This document shows, one piece after another, positions 53,676 through 63,401 of a stretch of DNA of 64,000 bases (position 1 is the first letter of the stretch; every line of letters begins with the position of its first letter). This stretch comes from Nocardia transvalensis. GTDB lineage: Bacteria > Actinomycetota > Actinomycetes > Mycobacteriales > Mycobacteriaceae. The notes under the pieces were generated by a model that was not told the origin of the DNA, did not search any database, and was given only the letters and a program-made list of their open reading frames with translations. The DNA lies in assembly GCF_015477765.1 (NCBI RefSeq), contig NZ_JADLQQ010000001.1, forward strand, positions 124,001 to 188,000. The letters run 5' to 3'. A program made the translations under genes and the position numbers.

Positions 53676-54554
53676 ATGTCCGCTGCCCACCCCGGGGACG
53701 CCGACCTCGATCGGCTGGTGGAGCTGGTCGCGGGGCGCAGGGTGACCGCATTGACCGGTGCCGGTATCTCCACCGACAGCGGCATCCCCGACTACCGCGG
53801 CCCGGATTCACCACCGCGCACGCCGATGACCTACCAGCAGTTCGTCGGCGACCCGGTCTTCCGGCAGCGCTACTGGGCGCGCAATCACGTGGGCTGGCGG
53901 CGCATGGACGCTTCCCGGCCGAATCCCGGGCATCGGGCGCTGGCCCGCCTCGAGCGCTCGGGCGTGATCACCGGCCTGATCACCCAGAATGTGGATCTGC
54001 TGCACACCAAGGCGGGCCAGCGCCGGGTGATCGATCTGCACGGCACCTATGCGCGGGTGCGCTGTCTGGGTTGCGCAGCGCTGATCTCCCGCATGACCCT
54101 GGCCGACCGGCTCGAGGCCGCCAACCCGGGCTTCGCCGAGGCCGTCACCACCGACGGGCTGGAGGTCGCCCCCGATGCCGATGCGGTGGTCACCGATACC
54201 GCGAGCTTCCGGATGGTCGACTGCGAACGCTGCGGCGGCATGCTCAAACCCGACATCGTCTACTTCGGCGAGAACGTGCCGAAGGACCGGGTGGCCGCCG
54301 CCTACGACCTGGTCGACGAGGCGGAGGTGCTGCTCGTCGCCGGGTCGTCACTGACGGTCATGTCGGGCCTGCGGTTCGTCCGCCGGGCCGCCGGATCCGG
54401 GCAGCCGGTGATCATCATCAATCGCGGGCGCACCCGGGGTGACGAGCTGGCGACGCTGCGACTGGATGCGGGATGCTCGGAAACCTTGGCCCGGCTCGCC
54501 GATCGCCTATCGGACCCGCTGAGGCGACGAGATGGGATGGTTGGGGCGCAATAG
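53676..54554 (+). CDS. Sir2-family NAD-dependent protein deacylase
   Basis: A 292-residue sirtuin. NAD-binding motifs are VTALTGAGISTDSGIPDYRG (20 residues), ITQNVDLLH and the catalytic His in IDLHGTYARVRC. Four zinc cysteines are present as CLGC and CERC. LLVAGSSLTVMSG and PVIIINRG close the Rossmann fold. The segment DWLH-type acylation features are not clear, so the acyl group removed is unknown. A -10-like TACGCT ends 6 nt before the ATG, suggesting leaderless expression. The 3' end overlaps the convergent FAD-oxidase gene by 48 bp. Confidence 0.93.
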   Translation: MSAAHPGDADLDRLVELVAGRRVTALTGAGISTDSGIPDYRGPDSPPRTPMTYQQFVGDPVFRQRYWARNHVGWRRMDASRPNPGHRALARLERSGVITGLITQNVDLLHTKAGQRRVIDLHGTYARVRCLGCAALISRMTLADRLEAANPGFAEAVTTDGLEVAPDADAVVTDTASFRMVDCERCGGMLKPDIVYFGENVPKDRVAAAYDLVDEAEVLLVAGSSLTVMSGLRFVRRAAGSGQPVIIINRGRTRGDELATLRLDAGCSETLARLADRLSDPLRRRDGMVGAQ

Positions 54555-55877
54555 CCCGTGCGGGTCGTACTGTGCCTTGATTCCGGTGAGCCGTTCGTAG
54601 TCCGCGGGCGCGAAGGCCGAGCGGATCTCGTCGGGAGTGAGCGCGCCGAAGGTGAAGTTCAGCGAGCAGCCGACGGTGTTGGGGGCGAACGGTTTCAACG
54701 CGTCGTAGTGGGCGGCGCGCACCGTGTCCTCGGCACCGTTCGGTACCGGGGACAGGACAGAGACGCTGTAGGCGGCATTGCGGTGGCCAATTGCGTTGGG
54801 GATCCGAGGTGAACGCGCGAGTGCACCGCCCAGGTGACGCACGCCCACGACCGTCATGACGGGAGCCGCGGGACCGCACGTCTTCGTCAGGTCGGTGAGA
54901 GCCTGCGGATCGAGCTTGTCCACCAACGCATTTCGGGATCGGTAGGCATGCGGCTGGTCCGGTTCGTCGAAGATCGCGCCCGATTCGGTGAAGGGGATGT
55001 CGCGCACGGTGTCGAGCACGAGCGGTCCGTGCAAGCGCAGCTGTTTCACCAGCCGGTCCCCGTCCTCCGGTGCACCGAGGTAGGAGATCTGAATCTGGGC
55101 GATGTGCCTGCCACGCAACGGTTCCGGCAGCATCGGCAGATCCGGGAAGGGCATGATCGTCACTGCCGAGGTCATCTCCTCCGGCAGGTCGGCGGTCCAG
55201 CGCAGCCACGCCTCGGGTACGCCGGGTTCTTCTTCGACGTCGAAATACAAGCTGCCGCCGTAGATTCGGGTGACCGGCACGAGGTCGATCAGCATGCCGG
55301 TGGCCACGCCGAAGTTGCCGCCGCCGCCCCCGAGCGCCCAGAACAGATCCGGGTCGGAATCGGCGGTCACCCGGCGAAGTCGGCCGTCCGGGGTGACCAG
55401 ATCGATGCGAGAAATATGGTCGGCGGCGAAACCGTATCGACGGGCGAGCAGGCCGATGCCGCCGCCGAGGGTGTAGGAGACGGCGCCGACTCCGGGAAGG
55501 CTGCCCGACAGCGGCGCCAAACCGTGCGGCGCCGCGGCCGCGATCACGTCCGACCAGGTCGCACCCGCCTCCACCCACGCAGTGCGGTCGTCGGGATGCA
55601 CCCACACGCCGGACATGCGGCTCGTGTTGATCAAGACGCCGTCGGTTGGGGCGGCGAGGCCGTGGCCGGTGGCCTGGACGGCGACCGGGACACGATGCGC
55701 CGCGGCCGCCTCGACGGCGGTCTGCACGTCCGCGGTCCCGGTCGCACCCACGATCACCGCGGGCCGGTGCGGGTCGAGCAGTTGGAAGCCGGTCCGCTCG
55801 TCGTCGTATCCGTCGGTCTGTGCTGTATATACCGGGCCCTCCACACGGGCAGTGAGTCGATTGTTCAGATCGTTCAT
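54507..55877 (-). CDS. FAD-linked (BBE-type) oxidoreductase
   Basis: A 456-residue flavoprotein of the berberine bridge enzyme-like/VAO superfamily. The FAD-binding N-terminal half shows VAVQATGHGLAAPTDG (His in the usual covalent-flavin region), YTLGGGIGLLARRYGFAAD and ALGGGGGNFGVATGM. The C-terminal BBE segment is VGCSLNFTFGALTPDEI then LTGIKAQYDPHGLLRPNHPI. Members oxidise sugars, alkaloids or aromatic alcohols; the substrate is unknown here. ATG 55877 is preferred to the upstream frame extension. Divergent from the WYL regulator, which may control it. Confidence 0.88.
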   Translation of the reverse strand: MNDLNNRLTARVEGPVYTAQTDGYDDERTGFQLLDPHRPAVIVGATGTADVQTAVEAAAAHRVPVAVQATGHGLAAPTDGVLINTSRMSGVWVHPDDRTAWVEAGATWSDVIAAAAPHGLAPLSGSLPGVGAVSYTLGGGIGLLARRYGFAADHISRIDLVTPDGRLRRVTADSDPDLFWALGGGGGNFGVATGMLIDLVPVTRIYGGSLYFDVEEEPGVPEAWLRWTADLPEEMTSAVTIMPFPDLPMLPEPLRGRHIAQIQISYLGAPEDGDRLVKQLRLHGPLVLDTVRDIPFTESGAIFDEPDQPHAYRSRNALVDKLDPQALTDLTKTCGPAAPVMTVVGVRHLGGALARSPRIPNAIGHRNAAYSVSVLSPVPNGAEDTVRAAHYDALKPFAPNTVGCSLNFTFGALTPDEIRSAFAPADYERLTGIKAQYDPHGLLRPNHPISSPQRVR

Positions 55878-55939
55878 GAAATCCACGCTATGAGCCCTTG
55901 CGGCCACATCTTGTCCGCGAGGACAGGCAATCTGGTGAG

Positions 55940-56923
55940 GTGAGCGAGGAATCGGGATCGGTGCGCAAGAACATGCCCGGACGCCTGCTGCGGCTGCTGT
56001 CCTTATTACAGGGCAGACGCGAGTGGTCCGGTGCCGAACTCGCGGCCCGGCTGGGCGTCAGCGATCGGACGCTGCGCCGCGACGTCGACCGGCTGCGTGC
56101 GCTCGACTATTCGGTCGACAGCACCTCCGGGACCGCGGGCGGTTATCGGCTGGTCTCCGGTCGAAACCTGCCCCCGCTGGTATTGGACGACGAGGAGGCG
56201 TTGGCGGTCGCGATCGGGCTGATCAGTGCCGGTGCCCTCCCGGGGATCGAGGACAGCACGGTCCGTGCGCTGGCCAAACTCGAACGCGTCCTGCCGAATC
56301 GCCTGCGCCCCTTACTGTCCGCGCTGGCACGCACGGCCGTCGCGGCCCCCGCACACAATATCCCGTTCACCGACCCCGCGACGCTGGCCGCGCTCGCCTC
56401 CTGCTGCCATGACCATCACCTGGTGAGCTTCGATTACCTCGCCCGCACCGGCACCGGCAGCCCCCGCCGGGTCGAGCCGCATCACCTGGTCACTCTCGAA
56501 GACCGCTGGTACCTGATCGCCTACGACGTCGACCGCGGGGATTGGCGCACATTCCGGGTGGACCGGATCGCGCGCCCACTGCCCGCACACGCCCGCTTCA
56601 CCCCGCGCCCGCTCCCGGCTCCGGACCCCACGACCTACCTGGCGCGATCGCTCGCCACCGCCACGTACCGCCACACCGCCCGGCTCGAGGTCGCCCTCGC
56701 CCCGGACACGTTGCGAGCCAAGCTGTTCGCCCAGGTCCCGGGCACCATCGAACAACGCGGACCGCGCGGCTGCCTCGTCCGGCTCACCGGCGAATCCGCC
56801 GAACTGATCACCCAGTACGTCGCCGCCATTGCATCTCTCGACACCGACGTCACCCTGCTGGAGGCATCCGAGGACGTCACCGACCGACTGCGCCGATTGC
56901 GCGAGGAGCTGCCGGGAACCTGA
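55940..56923 (+). CDS. WYL-domain transcriptional regulator
   Basis: A roughly 327-residue HTH-WYL protein. The DeoR-like HTH is LLQGRREWSGAELAARLGVS then DRTLRRDVDRLRALDYSVDS. The WYL domain has LVTLEDRWYLIAYDVDRGDW with the W-Y-L triplet and FRVDRIARPLP. WYL domains bind nucleic acids or nucleotide-like ligands. The start is uncertain (GTG 55940, GTG 55961 or ATG 55973); the HTH begins after all three. Only 62 bp separate it from the divergent FAD oxidase, the usual arrangement of such a regulator and its target. Confidence 0.88.
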   Translation: MSEESGSVRKNMPGRLLRLLSLLQGRREWSGAELAARLGVSDRTLRRDVDRLRALDYSVDSTSGTAGGYRLVSGRNLPPLVLDDEEALAVAIGLISAGALPGIEDSTVRALAKLERVLPNRLRPLLSALARTAVAAPAHNIPFTDPATLAALASCCHDHHLVSFDYLARTGTGSPRRVEPHHLVTLEDRWYLIAYDVDRGDWRTFRVDRIARPLPAHARFTPRPLPAPDPTTYLARSLATATYRHTARLEVALAPDTLRAKLFAQVPGTIEQRGPRGCLVRLTGESAELITQYVAAIASLDTDVTLLEASEDVTDRLRRLREELPGT

Positions 56924-56945
56924 TCCGGCCATCTTTCCGGCAGTT

Positions 56946-56997
56946 CGAAAACAAAATGGCCCGGGCCGGAGAAACTTTCATTTCTCCGGCCCGGGCC
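56946..56997 (-). terminator. Intrinsic terminator of the tRNA-fMet gene
   Basis: A perfect 17-bp stem (56958-56974 with 56981-56997), 6-nt loop, followed on the minus strand by a T-rich tail (56957-56946). It lies 6 bp beyond the tRNA 3' end. The reverse stem can also stop the WYL transcript. Confidence 0.92.
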
Positions 56998-57002
56998 GCT
57001 AG

Positions 57003-57076
57003 TAGCGGGGACAGGATTTGAACCTGCGACCTCTGGGTTATGAGCCCAGCGAGCTACCGAGCTGCTCCACCCCGCG
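57003..57076 (-). tRNA. Initiator tRNA-Met (CAT)
   Basis: A 74-nt tRNA gene without encoded CCA. The anticodon loop is CTCATAA on a stem CTGGG/CCCAG whose three G-C pairs mark an initiator tRNA. The first base C1 faces T72 (no Watson-Crick pair), the other initiator hallmark. D-loop AGCTCGGTAG and T-loop TTCAAAT are normal. The terminator follows directly. Confidence 0.96.
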
Positions 57077-58251
<1,175 letters not shown>

Positions 58252-58276
58252 CCCCCGCGCAAAAAGCGCGCGGGGG
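58252..58276 (+). terminator. Hairpin terminator after rpf
   Basis: CCCCCGCGC (58252-58260) and GCGCGGGGG (58268-58276) with an A-rich loop, starting at the stop codon. It lacks a U-tract, like many actinobacterial terminators. Confidence 0.7.
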
Positions 58277-58344
58277 AACCCAATAGAGCCCCGGTGCGGC
58301 CGTACGGCGACAGGACGACACTGCTGTGCGGCGGCCCGAACGGC

Positions 58345-58380
58345 AACGGCGCTGCCATCGATGGTGATGGCAGCGCCGTT
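58345..58380. terminator. Second hairpin, shared by convergent rpf and UPF0182 genes
   Basis: A perfect 15-bp stem (58345-58359 with 58366-58380) and 6-nt loop, between the convergent genes, likely bidirectional. Confidence 0.8.
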
Positions 58381-58427
58381 CGCGTTTCGCCGTTCCGACA
58401 AGGGATCGGCCTCCGGCCTTCCCGGGA

Positions 58428-61424
58428 TCAGCCTCCGGCCTTGTTGTACTCGTCTATCGCCCTCTGGAGGTTCTCCAGGGCTTGGCCCAGTTGGCCGAGG
58501 TTGCCGGACTTCTGGGCGTCCTCGACGCCCTTCAGCGCGTCGTTGAGTCCCCTCACCGCGGCGTCCTTACCCCCTGAACCGGTCGGCGGAGTCACCGGGG
58601 GTGGCGTGGTTCCCTGTGTCGGCGGGGGCTGATTGGCGTTGGGCGACGGATTGATCGCCGCCTGCCCCGGCTGCTGGGTCGCCGCATTGCCCAAACCGCT
58701 CGACACGTCGTTGAGGGCGTCACCCAGTGTCGGCTGATAGCCCACCTTGTCACCGTTGCTGGACAGCACGCGCACCAGCTGTGGGAAGGATGCGGTATTG
58801 GGCCCGGCATTGCGTTCCAGATACCAGGGTTCGACGTAGAGGATGCCGCCCTCGCCGATCGGAAGCGTCAACAAGTTGCCATATTTAATCTTGTTGGTAT
58901 TGCCGCCGGTCAGCGTCGTCCGCTCGTTCGATACTCGCGCATCGGTGGTCATCGACGTCTGAACCTGTTGCGGGCCTTGGGTTTGCGAATCCGTCGGCAA
59001 CTGCAACACCGTGAACTTGCCGTAGTTGTCCGGATCGGAGCCGACCGAGATGTAGGCGGACAGGAACTGCCGCTTGAATCCCACCATCGCGCTCGTGAGC
59101 TTGTATGCCGGCTTCCCGGTCTTCGGGTCACCGATCAGCACGTAGTACGGCGGCTGGTTGGCGCTGGTCGGCGTGTCCGAGGTCGGATCGCTGGGCACCG
59201 ACCAGAAGGCGTTGTTGGTGAAGAACTCTCGCGGATCGTTGACGTGATACTTGGCCAGCATCTCCCGCTGCACCTTGAACAGATCCTCCGGGTAGCGGAA
59301 GTGCGCCCGCAGCTCCGGCGTGATCGCGCTCTCCGGCTTCACCGCATTCGGGAACACGCCTTCCCACGCCTTCAGCACGGGATCGTTCTTGTCCACCTCG
59401 TACAGCGTCACCGTGCCGTCGTAGGCATCCACGGTGGCCTTCACCGAGTTGCGGATGTAGCTGACCTCCTTGCGCGGCAGCATGCGGCCGGTGGTCTGGT
59501 CGATGCTGTCGGCAACCAAGCCGTCCAGCGAGGCGTGCTGCGCGTAGGGGTAATTGTCGAGCGTGGTGTAGGCGTCGACGATCCACTGGATGCGCCCGTT
59601 GACGACCGCGGGATAGATGTTGCCGTCGGCGGTCAGCCACGGCGCCACCTGCTGCACCCGGTCGCGCGGATTGCGGTTGAAGATGATCTTCGAATCCGAG
59701 CCGATCGCGCCAGAGAACAGGATGTTGCGCTCGGCGTACTTGGCGGCGAACGCCAAGCGGTTGAACCAGTTCCCGATCGGGACGCCACCCTTACCGGTGT
59801 AGGTGTACAGCTCGTTGGGAGTGTCGTACTCGTGCGGCTGGTCGCCGTTGCCGCCGACGATGGCATAGTCGGCGTCGGACTTGGCGATCAGCTCGCCGTA
59901 GTAGATGCGCGGCTGATCGACCTTGATCGCCTGCTTGTCCTTGGGCGTGAACAGATCGCTCACCGTCGACTGGTCACCGACGTTGAAGACCGGGTAGCCG
60001 TAGCCGCCGGCGGAAGCACTGTTGCCTCCGGCCGAGGCCGCCTGCTGGGTCTCCTTCGGCGGGGCCACATTGACCCGGTTGGCCGGTGCGGCGACGAAGC
60101 CGTTGCCGTGGGTGTAGACGGTGTGCTTGTTGATCCAGTTGGTCTGGTTACCGGACAGGTTCTGCGGCACCAGTTCTCGGGCCGCGATGATGTAGTCCTG
60201 AATCTCGCCGTTGATGGCGTAGCGGTCGATGTCCAGGGGATCCTGGAAACCGTAGAAGTTCTGCAGCTGCTGGCGCTGGATGAAGGTCTGGGTCAGCAGG
60301 TTCGGATCCAGCAGCCGGATATTGCGGATGGTCTGCTGGTCGGCCGGTGACAGCTCGGCCAGATTCCTGCTGTCGGTACTGCCCTTGTAATCGACGTACT
60401 GCACGTCGGTGAGCCCGTACGCCCGGCGCGTGGCATCGATATTGCGCTCGATGTAGGTCGCCTCCTTGGCGGCGGCGTTCGGGCGCACCTCGAACTGCTC
60501 CACGATCAGCGGCCACACCGCGCCGACCAGGATCGACGACAACACCAGCAGCGCCGCCGCCATGGCCGGAACCCGCAGATCCCGCAGCACGATCCCGGCG
60601 AAGAAGGCCAGCGCGCAGATGATCGCAATCGACATCAGGATCAGCTTGGCCGGCAGCACGGCATTGATATCGGTGTAGGAACCGCCGGTGAAGGTCGGCT
60701 CCTGCCGCGTGCTCGACAGCAGCGAATACCGGTCGAACCAGTAGGCGATCGCCTTGAGCAGCACGAAGAGTCCGGCGATCACCGCCAGCTGGATGCGGGC
60801 CGGGCGGGTGAGGTTGCCCTCGCGGCCGGACAGCCGCAGGCCGCCGAAGACGTAGTGGGTCACCAGGTTCGCGAAGAACGCGATCACGACCGCGACGAAC
60901 AGCCAGTTCAACAGCATCTTGTAGAACGGCAGATCGAAGGCGTAGAAACCGACGTCCAGGTGGAACTGCGGATCCTTGATGCCGAACGAGCCGCCGTGCA
61001 GGAACAGCTGCACCGTCACCCAACTCGACTGCGCCACCAGGCCCGAGAGCAGGCCGACCACGGCCGGAATGCCGATCCCGAACAGCCGCAGCCGCCCCAT
61101 CACCGTGGTGCGGTACCGCGCGATCGGATCGTTGGGCCCCGAGACCGGCACGAACACCGGACGCGTGCGGTAGGCGATCAGCATCGCGAGCCAGATCAGC
61201 GCGCCCACCGCCACGGCCACCACCAGGAACAGCAGGATCCGGGTGAACAGCACGGTGGTGTAGACGCGTCGGAATCCGACCTCGCCGAACCATAGCCAGT
61301 TGGTATAGGCGTCGGTCAATCGTGGCCCGATCAGCAGCAGTGCCGCCAATACGAGGGCCGTCACCAGCAGCACCCGGCTGCGTCGGGACAGCGAAGGTAA
61401 GCCTGTCGGGGGGCGCATGCCCAC
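58428..61424 (-). CDS. UPF0182 family integral membrane protein
   Basis: A 998-residue protein. About seven membrane segments lie in the first 330 residues (for example [16 protein letters not shown] and [20 protein letters not shown]). A large outside domain follows with the family blocks [20 protein letters not shown]-like ([17 protein letters not shown]) and [20 protein letters not shown]. The C-terminus is Pro/Gln/Gly-rich with an amphipathic end. The family (COG1615; Rv3193c in M. tuberculosis) is nearly universal in actinobacteria and has no known function. The GTG at 61424 and ATG at 61418 are both possible. Synteny with the following YlbL and zinc protease genes is conserved. Confidence 0.93.
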   Translation of the reverse strand: [998 protein letters not shown]

Positions 61425-61600
61425 GATGCCACTCTCCCAGTTCCGTTGTTGCGGGTGGTCCTTGCGGACCGTTCGCGCCCCACTCTACGTAAAACGCACC
61501 GGTGGGGACGGCAGTCCTCGCCGTGTGACTAGTAATACAGCACTACTGCCGTCAACGCCCGATGGCGCGGGCCCGCGATCGTGGTGGCGCATCGGCACCC

Positions 61601-61606
61601 TAGACT
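61601..61606 (+). promoter_or_regulatory. -10 element of a leaderless promoter
   Basis: TAGACT, 8 nt before the GTG of the PPA1309-like gene. It fits a transcript that begins at or next to the start codon; no SD is present. Confidence 0.55.
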
Positions 61607-61614
61607 CTGCGCGC

Positions 61615-62211
61615 GTGACTTTGGACAACCCGGCCGCCGCCCTCTACCGCTGCATCCGCGAGGTGGCGGAGTTCGCCGATGCGGAGGGATGGGATCGGCC
61701 GCCGCAGATGTTCGCGCTGGTCCCCACCGTGGACCTGGTGGCCGCGGAGCCGACCCTGCAGGATCAGCTCGACGACGGGGCGGAGCTGACTCCGATTGCC
61801 CAGGAACCGTTTCCGGACGATGTGAGCCGCGATCAGATGGCGCTCGACGAATTCCTCGCCACCACCAGCTGGCCCCCGGCGGTACAGGGCTGCGTCCTGG
61901 TGCAGCAGATCGTGGTGCTGCCGCCCGATGCCGAGCAGACCCTCGACGATGCGATCGCCCCGCTGCTGGCCGACCGCGACGCCGCCGACCGCGCGGCCCG
62001 CGATGCCGCCGAGACCCATCCGGGCCGGCGTGACGCCCGCCTGTTCGCCGGTGTCCTGCGCGACGGCGCCTCGCTGTGCCTGCTGCAGGTGCGCCCTGAG
62101 GACGACGAGGACGACCCCTTCGCCGACGACATCGACCTGCGCACCTACCCCAACCTGGCCCCCAACCTCATCGAGGCCCTGCGCCACACCTTGGAGAACG
62201 TGCCGGACTAG
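61615..62211 (+). CDS. PPA1309-family conserved protein
   Basis: A 198-residue actinobacterial protein of unknown function, usually next to the YlbL and UPF0182 genes. It is acidic. Conserved-looking parts are MFALVPTVDLVAAEP, VLVQQIVVLPP, and DARLFAGVLRDGASLCLLQV. No catalytic or membrane motif is seen. GTG 61615 is chosen because the -10 TAGACT lies just upstream and the longer frame begins inside the divergent UPF0182 promoter. It is convergent with ylbL. Confidence 0.8.
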   Translation: MTLDNPAAALYRCIREVAEFADAEGWDRPPQMFALVPTVDLVAAEPTLQDQLDDGAELTPIAQEPFPDDVSRDQMALDEFLATTSWPPAVQGCVLVQQIVVLPPDAEQTLDDAIAPLLADRDAADRAARDAAETHPGRRDARLFAGVLRDGASLCLLQVRPEDDEDDPFADDIDLRTYPNLAPNLIEALRHTLENVPD

Positions 62212-62250
62212 CACCCGCCGGGCTCGTCCCCGCCTGCTCGAGCCTCAGGT

Positions 62251-62321
62251 CCCGGCGTGCCCGCAAACCTCACTTCCCGGCATGCCGCAAACCTCACTTC
62301 CCGGCATGCTTTTCGCCGGGA
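62251..62321. repeat. Short tandem repeats ending in a hairpin, between convergent genes
   Basis: Two near-identical units of 24-25 bp (62251-62275, 62276-62299) lead into a hairpin TCCCGGC-loop-GCCGGGA (62299-62321) with loop ATGCTTTTC. The hairpin is the same element as at 43873-43895 apart from one loop base. It probably terminates both PPA1309 and ylbL. Confidence 0.75.
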
Positions 62322-62325
62322 TCCC

Positions 62326-63351
62326 TCACCCGCAGGTCGGGGCGTCCTTGCCGGTCGTGATGGCCTCGAGGGATTGGACCGCGCCCGTGAGGTTGTCGAC
62401 CTTCACCAGTTTCAGGCCGGAGGGGATGCGCTGGCGGGCCTCGTCGCAGTTGTCCGCGGGGACCAGGAACGCCTCGGCGCCGGCTTCGCGGGCGGCCATC
62501 ATCTTGTACTGGATGCCGCCGATCGGGCCCACCTTGCCGTCGGGATCGATGGTGCCGGTGCCCGCAATGAACTTGCCGCCGTTGAGTTTTCCGGTGCTCA
62601 TCTTGTCCACCAGGGCCAGGCTGAACATCAGGCCCGCCGACGGGCCGCCGATATCGCTGAGATTGAAGTCGACGTGAACGGGACCGTTCGGCTGCTCGTC
62701 CAGCGTGACTCCCAGGTATCCTTTACCGGAGTCCTCCGGCTGGGCACCGACTTTCACCTCGACGGTCTGTTCCTGTCCGGACCGGCGCACCACCACGGGC
62801 ACGGCGGTCCCGGGCGGGGTCGCGCGGACGGTCTCCACGACGTCCTTGGCGGCGGTGATCGGTTTCCCGGCCACACTGACGAACTCGTCACCGGTCCGGA
62901 GCAGATCCTTGGCGGGGCTGTTGTCGGTGACGGTGCGCACCTTCACCACCGTCGGGTACTTCAGGTAGTGCAGCGCCGCCATTTCGGCGTTGTTCTCCGA
63001 ATTCTTGAAGTCCTCCGCATTGGACTTGTCGACTTCGTCACGCGGGATACCCGGCGGATACACCTCCGCGCGCGGCCGCAGTCCGTAGCGGCCGTCGGCC
63101 CACAACCCGAACGCCTCGAAGATATTCAGCCCGTCGCGAACAGAGACGGTGGTCATGTTGAGGTTGCCGGCGGTCGGATCCACCGGTGCGCCCTGCACGT
63201 CGACGACCTGTTTGCCATCTACCTCACCCAGCGTATTGAACGTGGGACCAGGCCCGAGTGCGACGAACGGCACCGTGACGGCACTGCCCACGACACCGAG
63301 CACCAGCACGGGTATCAGGGCTGCCAAGAGGGTGAGGATCCGACGGTTCAC
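62326..63351 (-). CDS. YlbL-like PDZ/Lon-type serine protease
   Basis: A 341-residue membrane-anchored protease. The N-terminal anchor is LTLLAALIPVLVLGVVGSAV. A PDZ domain lies at about 135-215 (GDEFVSVAGKPITAAKDVVE). The C-terminal S16/Lon-like domain has the catalytic Ser in DIGGPSAGLMFSLALVD and the Lys in GPIGGIQYKMMAAREAGAE. It corresponds to Rv3194c of M. tuberculosis and YlbL of Bacillus. A -10-like TACTGT lies 7 nt before the GTG, so it is likely leaderless. Divergent from the zinc protease gene. Confidence 0.93.
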   Translation of the reverse strand: MNRRILTLLAALIPVLVLGVVGSAVTVPFVALGPGPTFNTLGEVDGKQVVDVQGAPVDPTAGNLNMTTVSVRDGLNIFEAFGLWADGRYGLRPRAEVYPPGIPRDEVDKSNAEDFKNSENNAEMAALHYLKYPTVVKVRTVTDNSPAKDLLRTGDEFVSVAGKPITAAKDVVETVRATPPGTAVPVVVRRSGQEQTVEVKVGAQPEDSGKGYLGVTLDEQPNGPVHVDFNLSDIGGPSAGLMFSLALVDKMSTGKLNGGKFIAGTGTIDPDGKVGPIGGIQYKMMAAREAGAEAFLVPADNCDEARQRIPSGLKLVKVDNLTGAVQSLEAITTGKDAPTCG

Positions 63352-63401
63352 CCGGCCAACAGTAGCGGCTCGGGTTCTGGCACCCGAGTAGCGTTAGGGG
63401 T
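63352..63401. promoter_or_regulatory. Compact divergent leaderless promoters
   Basis: Only 50 bp separate ylbL and the zinc protease. TACTGT (minus strand, 63364-63359) lies 7 nt before the ylbL GTG, and TAGCGT (63389-63394) lies 7 nt before the protease ATG. Neither gene has an SD. Confidence 0.55.
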